The notes under the pieces are model-generated. The model did no database searches. It saw nothing but the letters and a program-made list of their open reading frames with translations, and had not been told where the DNA came from. Of a DNA stretch of 64,000 bases, positions 1 to 9,955 are shown in pieces. The translations under genes were made by a program, and so were the position numbers. Each line of letters starts with the position of its first letter. Position 1 is the first letter of the stretch. Origin of the DNA: Colwellia sp. 75C3 (GTDB lineage: Bacteria > Pseudomonadota > Gammaproteobacteria > Enterobacterales > Alteromonadaceae); assembly GCF_002836255.1 (NCBI RefSeq), contig NZ_PJAU01000032.1:496001-560000 (forward strand), given 5' to 3'.

Positions 1-31
1 ACAAGAGACACTCCTAATTAAATATAACTAA

Positions 32-52
32 TACCAATCGGACTAATTTATT
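32..52. repeat. solo end of a dispersed MITE-like repeat
   Basis: The bases TACCAATCGGACTAATTT and the next three here are identical to the left end of the 263-bp MITE-like element at 11247-11509. No partner end is visible within the window, so this is a fragment, or the end of an element lying mostly outside. It sits just downstream of the folC stop codon. Confidence 0.5.
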
Positions 53-73
53 CGGTAAATGAAAACAACACAA

Positions 74-1387
74 CTAACAAATAATTAGCTGAGATCTGAT
101 TTTAGCAACAGTAAAAAACGAACCAAAAACAAGAATTAAATCATTATCACTCGCTTGCTTATCTGCCATTTTAAATGCCTCATCGACATTGTCAAAAATA
201 TTTGCCGAATCAGTGAACACAGCTAACTTACTGGCCATTGTTTCTATTGTGGCAGCCCTTGGCACACTTAGCGCTCCGGTATACCAAAAGTCAACATCAC
301 CTTTTAGTGGCTGTAAACTCGCACCAATGTCTTTATCACCTAACATAGAAACCACTGCATAAATTTTTTGATAGTTAGCTTGCTTTTTTATTTGCTTAAG
401 ATAAGTAGCGAGGTAACGAGTGGCTTGGGGATTATGCCCTACATCAAGAATAACATCACAATGACCTGTTTTTTTTATTAACTCTGTTCGTCCGGCAACC
501 TTGGTTTTACAAATAATATCATTAACAAACTCAGTAGTAAGCGTCAGATTAAGCTTTTCTAATACCATCAACGCTGTCGCGACATTGTCTCGTGGGATAG
601 ACGTTGGCTTTAATCCTGTTAACTGTGTCTGTTTCGTGCGCCAGTCCCACTTTAATAACTCATTATTGACAACAAAATCTTCATCTCGTAAAAATAAGCT
701 TTCTCCATGACTTGCCTGCAACTTATTAGCATGAGCTAATACTGACTTAGGTGCATTAGTATCACCAATGACAATATTTTGCCCTTGTCGCATGATACCC
801 GCTTTTTCAAAACCAATAGTTTCTCGGTCATTACCTAGATAACTTTGATGGTCGAGATCAATGGTAGTGATAACAGCAATATCTGCATCAATTATATTTG
901 TCGCATCTAAACGTCCACCAAGACCCACTTCAAGAATGATATAACTTGGCTTAATATGCATTAACACAAGTAGTGCAGCTAACGTTGTATATTCATAATA
1001 ACTTAGAGAAATTTCTTTTCGAGCATCTTCAATTCGTTTAAAAGCGTCAATGAGTGCTTTATCTTCTACATCTTGCTTATTTATCCGAAGTCGCTCATTA
1101 AAGCGCTCAATATGGGGAGAGGAATAAACAGCTACACCTTGCTGTGATCCAATATTATCGTGGCTAAGTAAGGCGTTTTCGATGAAAGCACAGGTGGTGC
1201 CTTTACCATTAGTGCCAGCTACAGTAATAACCTTAGCAAAACTTAAATCAATCGCTAAACGCTCTGCGACGGAGCCAATTCGAGATAATCCAAGATCTAT
1301 CTCACTGCTATGTAGGTTTTCTAAATAATAAAGCCACTGATCGAGATGAGTAAAATCTTGATAGTGGCTTGAATTGTATTTTGACAT
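74..1387 (-). CDS. folC: bifunctional dihydrofolate/folylpolyglutamate synthase
   Basis: FolC adds glutamate to dihydropteroate to make dihydrofolate, then extends the polyglutamate tail of folates, using ATP in the cytoplasm. The 437-aa product has the Mur-ligase-type P-loop GTNGKGTT at residues 58-65, the SSPHIERFNERL folate-binding segment near 90, and the late DVGHNP motif of the C-terminal domain. Length is normal for the family. It is the last gene of a minus-strand series, 38 bp downstream of accD. The accD-folC pairing is also found in enterobacteria. The ATG start keeps the full N-terminal domain. Confidence 0.96.
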   Translation of the reverse strand: MSKYNSSHYQDFTHLDQWLYYLENLHSSEIDLGLSRIGSVAERLAIDLSFAKVITVAGTNGKGTTCAFIENALLSHDNIGSQQGVAVYSSPHIERFNERLRINKQDVEDKALIDAFKRIEDARKEISLSYYEYTTLAALLVLMHIKPSYIILEVGLGGRLDATNIIDADIAVITTIDLDHQSYLGNDRETIGFEKAGIMRQGQNIVIGDTNAPKSVLAHANKLQASHGESLFLRDEDFVVNNELLKWDWRTKQTQLTGLKPTSIPRDNVATALMVLEKLNLTLTTEFVNDIICKTKVAGRTELIKKTGHCDVILDVGHNPQATRYLATYLKQIKKQANYQKIYAVVSMLGDKDIGASLQPLKGDVDFWYTGALSVPRAATIETMASKLAVFTDSANIFDNVDEAFKMADKQASDNDLILVFGSFFTVAKIRSQLIIC

Positions 1388-1425
1388 TTATTCGATCAAC
1401 AAGTGATTTGAGTAAAAGGTATTAG

Positions 1426-2283
1426 TTACGAAACAACGCTAGGTTGACCCATAAACTTACCCAACATACGCGCTAGAGTAACTTTCATTTCACGGCGATC
1501 AATAATCATATCAATAGCGCCTTTTTCTAATAAAAATTCACTACGTTGAAAGCCTTCAGGCAATTTTTCTCTAACAGTTTGCTCAATAACACGTGGACCA
1601 GCAAAACCAATTAGTGCTTTAGGCTCAGCAACATTGATGTCACCTAACATAGCCAAACTAGCTGATACACCGCCCATCGTCGGATCGGTTAATACTGATA
1701 CGTAAGGTAAACCGTTTTCACTTAATTTAGCTAACGCTGCACTGGTCTTTGCCATTTGCATTAAAGAGAATAGTGCTTCTTGCATGCGAGCACCGCCACT
1801 AGCAGAGAAACATATCAATGGTATTTTATGCTCTAAACAATATTCTGCGCCCTTGACAAAACGAGCTCCAACGACAGAAGCCATTGATCCACCTAGAAAG
1901 CCAAACTCAAATGCAGCAACAACTACTGGCATACCGTGTAATTCACCCTTCATTACTACAAGAGCGTCTTTTTCTCCGGTATTTTTTTGAGCTGCACTAA
2001 GACGGTCTTTATATTTTTTCGAATCTTTAAACTTTAAGATATCTTGTGCTTCAAACTCTTCACCTAATTCCATGCGATTGTCTTGGTCAAGAAAGCTATC
2101 AATACGTTTACGTGCACTGATACGCATATGATGATCACATTTAGGGCATACTGAGATTTGACGCTCTAATTCGGCTTTATAAAGCACTGCGTTACATGAA
2201 GAACATTTACTCCATACACCTTCAGGAATGTTACTTTTTTGTGTAGCTTTTGCTTTCGGGAGAATTTTTTCTATCCAGCTCAT
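1426..2283 (-). CDS. accD: acetyl-CoA carboxylase, carboxyltransferase beta subunit
   Basis: This is the beta subunit of the carboxyltransferase that moves CO2 from biotin to acetyl-CoA to make malonyl-CoA, the first step of fatty-acid synthesis. At 285 aa it has the family's N-terminal zinc ribbon with four cysteines (C27, C30, C46, C49), followed by the crotonase-like domain with the [12 protein letters not shown] stretch. The length matches other proteobacterial AccD proteins. It lies between truA and folC on the same strand, about 210 bp from truA, so it may have its own promoter in that gap. Confidence 0.97.
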   Translation of the reverse strand: MSWIEKILPKAKATQKSNIPEGVWSKCSSCNAVLYKAELERQISVCPKCDHHMRISARKRIDSFLDQDNRMELGEEFEAQDILKFKDSKKYKDRLSAAQKNTGEKDALVVMKGELHGMPVVVAAFEFGFLGGSMASVVGARFVKGAEYCLEHKIPLICFSASGGARMQEALFSLMQMAKTSAALAKLSENGLPYVSVLTDPTMGGVSASLAMLGDINVAEPKALIGFAGPRVIEQTVREKLPEGFQRSEFLLEKGAIDMIIDRREMKVTLARMLGKFMGQPSVVS

Positions 2284-2452
2284 AATTTTATTTTGGCCTG
2301 TTGCAACGAAATATCTGTCGGTTTATTGATGGAAAGATCCCACCAAACTCTATTTCAAACTAGTACTAATTGTAAACCGCTTATTAAACCATACTATAAC
2401 CCATACAATATATAAAAAACTGGTCTGCTCAGTAAATAGTAGTAATTAAATT

Positions 2453-2476
2453 AAAGTTTCTATTTATAGAAACTTT
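2453..2476 (-). terminator. perfect inverted repeat after truA
   Basis: AAAGTTTCTA and its complement form a 24-bp perfect palindrome between truA and accD. On the minus strand it is followed by an AT-rich run (TTTAATTTAATT) rather than a clean U-tract. It is a plausible but weak terminator or processing hairpin. Confidence 0.4.
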
Positions 2477-2493
2477 GTCTATAAAACTCATAC

Positions 2494-3273
2494 TTATAGA
2501 AATAATGGGCCTAATCGGCTTTTTGGTAAGTCGAATTTCTCCGGATAATCTACATCAACAAAGTAGAGCCCTTCTGGCGGAGCAGTAACCCCTGCAACAC
2601 AGCGATTTTTAGCTAATAACACCTCTTGCATCCACTGAGGCGTCTCTTGTGATTGACCAACCCGCATTAGGCTACCAACAACATTTCGTACCATATGGTG
2701 TAAAAAAGCATTAGCTTTAATATCGACCACAAGATAATCACCCTGTCGTGTCACTCGACAATGTTTCACCGTACGAATAGCAGAGTGAGACTGGCAGTGC
2801 ACTGTTCTAAAGGAGGTAAAATCATGCTCTCCGAGAAGAAAATCGGCGCCTAGCTGCATAAGACTTTCATCTAAGGCATAGTGACAATGACTTATACCAT
2901 GACTTAATATTGCAGATCGAAGTGGTTTGTTGTAAATGATATAACGGTAGTTACGGGCAGTTGCACTAAAGCGAGCATGAAACTCGTCATCTACTTCTTT
3001 TACCCAGGCGACAGCAATGTCAGCAGGTAAATGCGTATTTACGCCTAATGTCCAGGCCGTATCTTTGCGTGTTTTTGAAGTGTCAAAATGAATAACTTGG
3101 TTGGTCGCATTAACACCCGTATCGGTGCGCCCTGCACAAACAACTGCTATTGGTTCATCGGCAATTATTGATAATGCCTTTTCTAACTTTTCTTGTACCG
3201 TAATAACATTGTTTTGGCGTTGCCAACCACAATAATTCTTACCATCGTACTCAATGCCTAACGCATAACGCAT
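2494..3273 (-). CDS. truA: tRNA pseudouridine(38-40) synthase
   Basis: TruA converts uridines 38-40 in the anticodon stem-loop of many tRNAs to pseudouridine. The 259-aa protein has the catalytic motif GRTDTGVNA with the nucleophile Asp51, and the later conserved [11 protein letters not shown] segment. Length is typical. It lies between fimV and accD, the conserved order in gammaproteobacteria. The gap to fimV is about 96 bp, so co-transcription is likely. Confidence 0.97.
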   Translation of the reverse strand: MRYALGIEYDGKNYCGWQRQNNVITVQEKLEKALSIIADEPIAVVCAGRTDTGVNATNQVIHFDTSKTRKDTAWTLGVNTHLPADIAVAWVKEVDDEFHARFSATARNYRYIIYNKPLRSAILSHGISHCHYALDESLMQLGADFLLGEHDFTSFRTVHCQSHSAIRTVKHCRVTRQGDYLVVDIKANAFLHHMVRNVVGSLMRVGQSQETPQWMQEVLLAKNRCVAGVTAPPEGLYFVDVDYPEKFDLPKSRLGPLFL

Positions 3274-3369
3274 GCAAACCCGCCTTTTCTAGTGAGGAGA
3301 TTATTTTCGCTGCGTATTATCCTTTATTTTATGCAGTTAGGCTATTGCTGTTCGTTTATATTAAAAACC

Positions 3370-6300
3370 TTACAATGAATCTAATAATTCTTGTGCTTCA
3401 ACTTTCTGGATAACATCGCCTTTTGTAATCACCTCCTGTAAGATCACTTGAGCATTTTCGTTATCATTCATCTCTATATACATTTTTGCCAAATCTAATT
3501 GACTCGACATTGAGCCATCTGCATCAACATCAACACCACTCTCATTTTGAGCAAACTGCCCTAGGCCAACGTCAATATTAGTTTTTTCGTAAGGCTCTGA
3601 ATTATCCACCTCACCTAAACTTTCCGAAAGCAGATCGTCAACAGAAACATAATCTTCTGTGGGCTCTTTTTTCTCAGTGCTTTGAAGACTCTCTGCAACC
3701 GGACTTTCATCAATTAAATCGTCTCCAATGTCATCAAGCGTTAGCTCAACTTCATCATCCTCTGCAGGTGTAGACGCTGACTCCTCTTCAATATTAGCTA
3801 AGAGCTCATCAAAATCAACATCATCTAACTCTCCAATAACGTCTAACTCATTGATATTTTCAAGTTGTTCATCATCTGAATCTGCTGTTTCAGCTAATAA
3901 TTCAGCTAAAATATCTTCATCGTTAAAATCAGGTGATAAGACTATAGCCTCAGGTGATGCATCTGCTGGCTGTTCCACATCCCCCTCAAGTGATTCTTCG
4001 GCTAATAACTGAGTTAGCTCAGATTCACTAAAAACATCACTAACTGGATTATTAAGTGTCTCATCAATAGAAGAGTCTATTAACTCATCAGCTTCATCTA
4101 TGCTATTGGTCTCAGCAATAAGTGCATCAATGTCTAAATCGTCACCTAATTCATCAACTTCATTTGTGTTATTGGTATCAGCAATAAGTGCGTCTATATC
4201 TAAATCGTCAGCTATATCGTCAGCTTCATTATTGTCTAATGTTTCAGCCACTAACTCAACGTCACTTTCCTTAGCCATAATATCGCTAAAATCAGCCGTC
4301 AGAAATGGGGTTACATATTCAGCAGTAAATTCAGCAATTTTCGCTTCATTTTCTGCTATTTCTTCTTCAATCTTCTGCTCTTCAGCACTTAACTGACTAT
4401 CTTGTCCCGCTGCCTCATCAGAATTTGGTTGATTCATTGTATCTGATAAATCTTCTTTAACCGTTTTTTGAAGAGCAGGTACATTACCCGACATCGACTC
4501 AAGTAAGGCATCAATATCATCAGGATCTGTTACATCAACATCTTCGACCTCTGCTTTTACAGGCTCTTCATCTACCGGCGCATTAGCCGACATTGATTCA
4601 AGTAATGCATCAATATCATCGGGGTCTGTGACATCAACATCTTCGACCTCTGCTTTTACAGGCTCTTCATCTACCGGCGCATTAGCCGACATTGATTCAA
4701 GTAATGCTTCAATATCATCGGGGTCTGTTACATCAACATCTTCGACCTCTTCTTTTACAGGCTCTTCATCTACAGGCGCATTAGCCGACATTGATTCAAG
4801 TAATGCATCAATATCATCAGGGTCTGTTACATCAACATCTTCGATTTCTTCTTTTACAGGCTCTTCAACTATTGGCGCATTGCCCGACATTGATTCAAGT
4901 AATGCATCAATGTCATCTGGATCTGTGACATCAACATCTTCGACTTCTTCTTTTACAGGCTCTTCAACTGCTGGCGCATTAGCCGACATTGATTCAAGTA
5001 ATGCATCAATGTCATCTGGGTCTGTGACATCAACATCTTCGACTTCTTCTTTTACAGGCTCTTCAACTGCTGGCGAATTAGCCGACATTGATTCAAGTAA
5101 TGCATCAATGTCATCTGGGTCTGTGACATCAACATCTTCGACTTCTTCTTTTACAGGCTCTTCAACTACCGGCGCATTAGCCGACATTGATTCAAGTAAT
5201 GCATCAATGTCATCTGGATCTGTGACATCAACATCTTCGATTTCTTCTTCGGCTGGTTTTTCAGCAACAGGTGCAGACACTGAGTCACTTACCGAATCAA
5301 GTAACGCATCAATATCATCAGGGTCTGTTACATCTGCTGCTTCTGCTTTTTCTTCCTCTGCGGGATCTGAACTCACTGCTGAAGCAAGTAACGCATCAAT
5401 ATCATCAGGGTCTGTTACATCTGCTGCTTCAGATTTTTCTTCCTCTGCGGGAGCTGAACTTGCTGCTGAAGCAAGTAACGCATCAATATCATCAGGATCT
5501 GTTACATCTACTGCTTCTGCTTTTTCTTCCTCTGCGGGAGCTGAACTTGCTGCTGAAGCAAGTAACGCATCAATATCATCAGGGTCTGTTACATCTGCTG
5601 CTTCAGCTTTTTCTTCCTTTGCGGGAGCTGAACCTGCTGCTGAAGCAAGTAACGCATCAATATCATCAGGGTCTGTTACATCTGCTGCTTCAGCTTTTTC
5701 TTCTGCGGGTTCTTCAACTGTTAAGTCTTCATCATCAAGATCGCCCAAACCGCCAAGTAGATCATTTAAATCATCTTGGTTTAACTCTCCACCTTCAAGC
5801 TCCTCACTTTCGGCTTCATCAATACTATCTAACTCATCATCTAAGCCTGATAATAATGAATCTAAATCACCTTGATCTAACTCACCACCATCAAGAACGT
5901 CATTGTCACTATCATCGTCTAATAAGATGTCTTCAAGATCGTCTAAACTATCATCGTCATCAATCAAGTCGATAGAAAGATCATCGTCTAAACCTAGTTC
6001 ATCATCAAGTGACAAATCGAGTTCATCGTCTAAGTTCAACTCATCAAGTGACAAATCAAGTTCATCGTCTAAGTTCAGCTCATCATCAAGAGATAAATCA
6101 AGTTCATCGTCTAATGACAACTCATCATCAAGTGATAATTCTTCAGCAACGTTTTCTTTTTCAGCTTTAGGCGCTTTCTTTTTACTCTCTAATTCGTTGA
6201 AAAAAACTTCATCGGAGGCTTGTTTCCGACGATTAAACAAAAAGGCCAATAATCCCAAGATTAAGATAGCCGGCAGAGTACCCATGACGATTTTGAACCA

Positions 6301-7092
6301 CAAACTTGAGCTAATATCTTGCTCTGCAAGTTCAGCTAGCTGCTTAGCTAATAAAAGTTCTTTTTCTCTGGCCTCAGCTTTTGCTAAAAGGGCCTGTTGC
6401 AGTTTTATCATATCGTCCATCTGCAACTTTATTTCTTTACCTTTTGCCACTTCGTCTTGCATGATGCCAAGCTTGTCATTAAAAGAAGTAAGTCGCTGAC
6501 GCAAATCATCATTTTCTTTTAAAATGGCTTGTAAACCATCAATTGAATCTGAGATATCATTCTGAATATTCTCTAAGCGTTTTTGCTGCTGACCATCGAT
6601 CTTTTGCAGTTGGTCATTAATTTCAGTTTTTACTGTCTCTAAATCTTTTTTCTTAACGGTAGGCTCTGTCACGACCGATTTTTTAGCCACTTTAGGCTGT
6701 GATTGTTGCCAAGATTTACTGTCATCGTCAGACTTTTTCTTCGCACTATTAGTATTTATTGCCATCATTTTGTTAAACGATGGAATTTTTAAATATTGTC
6801 CTTCAACTAAATGGTTAATGTTGCTATCAACAAAGGCTTGAGGATTTTCTTGATATAAAGCCTGCATCACTTGATAAACACTCAAGCGAGCATTAGGACG
6901 AATTCGAGTGGCAATATTCCATAAAGTATCTTTAGAGAGAATTGGGCCATATCGATCATAAGGAAAAACATCAGTACTTTTAGGTCCACGCATACGAATG
7001 CCACGTTCTTCTTCAGCACTAGCAGGGAAATGAGCAGTGAGTATGCCAATAACAATCGCCTGCCATAGGCACAGGCGCAATAAATGTTGCAT
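3370..7092 (-). CDS. fimV: FimV/HubP-type polar hub protein with expanded acidic repeats
   Basis: FimV-family inner-membrane proteins organise the cell pole and support type IV pili and twitching. In Vibrio and Shewanella the HubP homologue also recruits polar flagellar and chemotaxis proteins. The 1240-aa product has a signal peptide (about 1-26), a FimV N-terminal region with LysM (about 45-110), a coiled coil (about 150-250), one membrane segment (about 265-285), and a very acidic cytoplasmic region. The C-terminal 45 residues match the conserved TPR-like FimV end. The cytoplasmic part holds 13 copies of a DVTDPDDI(D/E)ALL motif: five on 29-36-residue units, then eight on 33-residue units. 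Leu/Asp-rich SLDDELxL repeats come before them. The gene lies between asd and truA, the usual place for fimV. Confidence 0.93.
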   Translation of the reverse strand: MQHLLRLCLWQAIVIGILTAHFPASAEEERGIRMRGPKSTDVFPYDRYGPILSKDTLWNIATRIRPNARLSVYQVMQALYQENPQAFVDSNINHLVEGQYLKIPSFNKMMAINTNSAKKKSDDDSKSWQQSQPKVAKKSVVTEPTVKKKDLETVKTEINDQLQKIDGQQQKRLENIQNDISDSIDGLQAILKENDDLRQRLTSFNDKLGIMQDEVAKGKEIKLQMDDMIKLQQALLAKAEAREKELLLAKQLAELAEQDISSSLWFKIVMGTLPAILILGLLAFLFNRRKQASDEVFFNELESKKKAPKAEKENVAEELSLDDELSLDDELDLSLDDELNLDDELDLSLDELNLDDELDLSLDDELGLDDDLSIDLIDDDDSLDDLEDILLDDDSDNDVLDGGELDQGDLDSLLSGLDDELDSIDEAESEELEGGELNQDDLNDLLGGLGDLDDEDLTVEEPAEEKAEAADVTDPDDIDALLASAAGSAPAKEEKAEAADVTDPDDIDALLASAASSAPAEEEKAEAVDVTDPDDIDALLASAASSAPAEEEKSEAADVTDPDDIDALLASAVSSDPAEEEKAEAADVTDPDDIDALLDSVSDSVSAPVAEKPAEEEIEDVDVTDPDDIDALLESMSANAPVVEEPVKEEVEDVDVTDPDDIDALLESMSANSPAVEEPVKEEVEDVDVTDPDDIDALLESMSANAPAVEEPVKEEVEDVDVTDPDDIDALLESMSGNAPIVEEPVKEEIEDVDVTDPDDIDALLESMSANAPVDEEPVKEEVEDVDVTDPDDIEALLESMSANAPVDEEPVKAEVEDVDVTDPDDIDALLESMSANAPVDEEPVKAEVEDVDVTDPDDIDALLESMSGNVPALQKTVKEDLSDTMNQPNSDEAAGQDSQLSAEEQKIEEEIAENEAKIAEFTAEYVTPFLTADFSDIMAKESDVELVAETLDNNEADDIADDLDIDALIADTNNTNEVDELGDDLDIDALIAETNSIDEADELIDSSIDETLNNPVSDVFSESELTQLLAEESLEGDVEQPADASPEAIVLSPDFNDEDILAELLAETADSDDEQLENINELDVIGELDDVDFDELLANIEEESASTPAEDDEVELTLDDIGDDLIDESPVAESLQSTEKKEPTEDYVSVDDLLSESLGEVDNSEPYEKTNIDVGLGQFAQNESGVDVDADGSMSSQLDLAKMYIEMNDNENAQVILQEVITKGDVIQKVEAQELLDSL
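4480..5720 (-). repeat. in-frame tandem repeats inside fimV
   Basis: Two related in-frame arrays are visible. One has 99-bp units over roughly 4480-5250 (eight copies encoding DVTDPDDIDALLESMS-type units). The other has 87-bp units over roughly 5290-5720 (five copies encoding DVTDPDDIDALLASA-type units). Neighbouring copies differ at only a few bases, so copy number is probably unstable. Boundaries are approximate. Confidence 0.85.
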
Positions 7093-7514
7093 AGAGATGT
7101 CCTAATTAAACTAATTTAAGTGTTGGCGTCATCGTATTTATGGCGCCAAAAAAATACCACATTGCTGTATCTAACTAAGAGATAAGCGGGTCTGAAAGAT
7201 GAAATGCAATGTTTATTCCAAAAAACCATTAACTAACAAGATAATAGCAAATTCTTTCAATAAGTCTTCTATTTTTGTAACTCTAGAGTAAATCAATACT
7301 CTACCCTGAGGCCTAGACTTATGCAGGGATTATCCTCCTCACATTATCTGTATTACAAATATCCTTGTAGAAGTGAGCCCGTTATAGCTTGTAGTCATAT
7401 TAAAAATAAAGGTTTTGAAACTAAAAAACTCGTCATTAACAGTATTACTACCGTTAATGACGAGTTTTTGCTTACTTACTTTTTATTGCAATTAATACAG
7501 TTAATGCAATAAAG
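7093..7514. other. fimV-asd intergenic region
   Basis: This 422-bp spacer should carry the fimV promoter, on its left side reading leftward, and it holds the asd terminator hairpin near 7424-7469. A short open frame on the plus strand (7321-7512) runs through the hairpin and is not credible as a gene. Nothing else was recognised. Confidence 0.6.
7424..7469 (-). terminator. intrinsic terminator after asd
   Basis: The arms AACTCGTCATTAAC and GTTAATGACGAGTT are perfectly complementary around a 12-base loop. On the minus strand the hairpin is followed by a T-run. A-rich DNA on the other side lets it work in both directions. Confidence 0.85.
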
Positions 7515-8534
7515 TTAGCTTAAGTGATCTTTTACCAATAACTCGGCAATTTGAACGCTATTCGTTGCCGCGCCTTTACGGACATTATCCGCAACAATCC
7601 ACATATTAATACCGCTATGGTGACTGATATCTTCACGAATACGGCCAACATAGGTATCATCTTTACCGCTAGCATCACCTATTTGTGTAGGGAAGTCTTC
7701 ATCATTACGGCAAACAACAATACCTGGTGCTTGCTCTAATAAGTCTTTAACGGCTTCAGCTGAAATATGTGAATTTGTTTCAATGTGCAAAGACTCGCCA
7801 TGACCAAAGAATACAGGAACACGTACTGCTGTAGGGTTAACAAGCACGTTATCATCACCCAAAATCTTCTTAGTTTCCCAGACCATTTTCATTTCTTCTT
7901 TGGTGTAACCATTTTCTAAGAAGACATCAATCTGAGGAATAACATTAAAAGCTATTTGGCGTGAAAAGTTTTTACTCTCAACTGGCTTACCACTTAATAA
8001 ATTAGCAGTTTGCTTTGCTAATTCATCCATCGCTTCTTTACCACCGCCAGAGACTGATTGGTAAGTACAAACATTCACACGACTAATACCTACGGCATCA
8101 TAAATAGGCTTTAACGCCACTAACATTTGAATGGTTGAGCAGTTAGGGTTGGCAATAATATTACGATTACGATACTCACCTAGCGCTTCAGGATTAACTT
8201 CTGGAACGATAAGAGGGATATCATCGTCATAACGAAATTCAGAGGTATTATCGATAACGATACAACCTGCATCACCGGCTAGCGGGGCGAACTTAGCAGA
8301 AGTTGCACCACCTGCAGAAAAGAAGCCAATTTGTGCTAGGCTCCAATCAAAATGTTCAGCATCAAGTACTTCAATACTTTCGCCTTTAAACTCAATAATT
8401 TCACCAGCAGAGCGAGCGCTTGCTAATGGGTAGAGTTTATTAATTGGGAAATCTCTTTCTTCTAAGATTTCCATAATTGTTTTGCCAACTAATCCAGTTG
8501 CGCCAAGTATGCATACATCAAATTTCTGTGCCAT
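7515..8534 (-). CDS. asd: aspartate-semialdehyde dehydrogenase
   Basis: Asd reduces beta-aspartyl phosphate to aspartate semialdehyde with NADPH. This is the branch point to lysine, diaminopimelate, threonine and methionine. The 339-aa protein has the nucleotide-binding GATGLVG at residues 11-17, the catalytic cysteine C132 in NPNCST, and the later conserved VRVPVFFGH segment. Its length fits the family better than the Usg paralogue found at this locus in enterobacteria, because the catalytic cysteine is present. It follows pdxB with a 13-bp gap. Confidence 0.93.
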   Translation of the reverse strand: MAQKFDVCILGATGLVGKTIMEILEERDFPINKLYPLASARSAGEIIEFKGESIEVLDAEHFDWSLAQIGFFSAGGATSAKFAPLAGDAGCIVIDNTSEFRYDDDIPLIVPEVNPEALGEYRNRNIIANPNCSTIQMLVALKPIYDAVGISRVNVCTYQSVSGGGKEAMDELAKQTANLLSGKPVESKNFSRQIAFNVIPQIDVFLENGYTKEEMKMVWETKKILGDDNVLVNPTAVRVPVFFGHGESLHIETNSHISAEAVKDLLEQAPGIVVCRNDEDFPTQIGDASGKDDTYVGRIREDISHHSGINMWIVADNVRKGAATNSVQIAELLVKDHLS

Positions 8535-8547
8535 GATCCTCTCTCTT

Positions 8548-9756
8548 CTAGTTGAACGTTTTATTAAAACCTAAATGATGTGGCACATCACTTAGGGTCT
8601 TTGCTGACGAGGTAACTGTAACAGCGGAGAACTCTCTGCGAACGGGATAATTCTTCCGTAAACTGTCAAAACCTTGTACAGATAATTGTTGACGAAATAT
8701 TGCATCGTCTCGCCTGACATCGTAAACCATTTTAACTAACTGGCTTAGTAGTATTTGGCTAAAATCTTGATTAATTTCAACTCTAGGGATACTCGCCGGC
8801 GGTAAAAAGTTTTTTAGCTGATATTTAGGCGTAATTTCTAACTGTTGACATAATGCCTGATAGAGCATTTCACTACCACGAGCTTTTCCTTCTAAGCTAT
8901 AACCCGCAATGTGTGCTGTGGCTATTTCGGTATAGGGAATTAAGGCTTCAAGTACTTCAGGTTCGCCTTGCCAAACATCGAGTACAACTTTTAGAGCATG
9001 ACCGGACTCTTTAAGCGCTAGCAAGGCGTGGTTATCAATAACATCACCACGACATGCACTGATCAATATTTGATCTTCACGTAACAAGGCAAGATTATCT
9101 GCATTTATCAATTTGTCGGTTGGATGATCTCCACCAACAATTTTAGGTACATGCAAGGAAATAACGTCACAAGCTAATACCTCAGTCAATGATACATAAT
9201 TTCTTGTATCGGTTAGTTTGCACGTTTTATCTTCTACGTGCTTCTGGGTTTGTTGTCTTTCTAGCAGCGGATCACATATTTTATGCGTAATACCTAATGC
9301 AGTGAGCTTTTCGCTTAACCGAGTACCGGTATTACCGCCACCAACAATACCAACAGTTAGTGATGATAAATTGAGTAAATAGCGCTCAGCTAAAACGACT
9401 AATGCACTTAATACATATTCAGCAACTGAAATCGCGTTGCAACCTGGCGCAGAATGGAAACTAATATTTCGTTTGGCGAGGTAACTTAAATCAATATGAT
9501 CGGTACCAATAGTGGCACTGCCAACAAAAGAAATTTTATCGTTAAGGTGAAGTAATTGCTCATTAACCTGAGTGATTGAACGTACCAAAAGTACATCAGC
9601 ATCGGCAACTTGTTCTGCGGTCAACGTACGTCCCGAAAAAGGGATTAATTCGCCCTGCTCACCATCAATACTGCCATCATTACCAATATGAACGTGACAG
9701 ATTTCACTAAAAAACTCTTTAGCAAATGGCATATTCTCATCAAAATATATTTTCAT
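8548..9756 (-). CDS. pdxB: erythronate-4-phosphate dehydrogenase
   Basis: PdxB oxidises 4-phosphoerythronate in the DXP-dependent route to pyridoxal phosphate. The 402-aa protein has the D-2-hydroxyacid dehydrogenase fold: N-terminal substrate domain, NAD-binding GIVGGGNTGTRL at about 136-147, the conserved ISACRGDVIDNHAL segment, and the PdxB-specific C-terminal dimerisation domain. Position between fabB and asd is the conserved gammaproteobacterial arrangement and favours PdxB over other hydroxyacid dehydrogenases. Confidence 0.95.
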   Translation of the reverse strand: MKIYFDENMPFAKEFFSEICHVHIGNDGSIDGEQGELIPFSGRTLTAEQVADADVLLVRSITQVNEQLLHLNDKISFVGSATIGTDHIDLSYLAKRNISFHSAPGCNAISVAEYVLSALVVLAERYLLNLSSLTVGIVGGGNTGTRLSEKLTALGITHKICDPLLERQQTQKHVEDKTCKLTDTRNYVSLTEVLACDVISLHVPKIVGGDHPTDKLINADNLALLREDQILISACRGDVIDNHALLALKESGHALKVVLDVWQGEPEVLEALIPYTEIATAHIAGYSLEGKARGSEMLYQALCQQLEITPKYQLKNFLPPASIPRVEINQDFSQILLSQLVKMVYDVRRDDAIFRQQLSVQGFDSLRKNYPVRREFSAVTVTSSAKTLSDVPHHLGFNKTFN

Positions 9757-9867
9757 TAGTTTTTAAAGTTTGACTAAAGACATTAAGGCTGCAGATTATA
9801 CGCTCATTTTACGCTTGAGTACCAGTTCAAGCCTGCTAGAGTTGTAAAGCTAGTTACATTGTATAAA

Positions 9868-9906
9868 TAAAAAAACCACGTTAACTTTAATTAACGTGGT
9901 TTTTTA
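9868..9906 (-). terminator. intrinsic terminator after fabB
   Basis: The arms AAAACCACGTTAA and TTAACGTGGTTTT enclose a short CTTTAA loop, with A and T tracts outside both arms. It lies about 50 bp after the fabB stop and upstream of pdxB, so it separates the two transcription units. Confidence 0.88.
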
Positions 9907-9955
9907 TTACTTAGAAATTACGTCTAAGTAGTCAGTAGATCTTAATAATCTACGT

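Noticed and set aside
4628..5875. Long Ser/Thr-rich open frame on the plus strand across the fimV repeats
   Set aside because: It is antisense to fimV and arises from the repeated DPDDIDALL codons. The product is low-complexity Ser/Ala/Thr, with no ribosome-binding site or family match. Shorter plus-strand frames at 3728-4012, 4100-4396, 5271-5975 and 5903-6499 have the same origin.
7321..7512. 63-codon open frame between fimV and asd
   Set aside because: It runs through the asd terminator hairpin, lacks a ribosome-binding site and has no recognisable motif.
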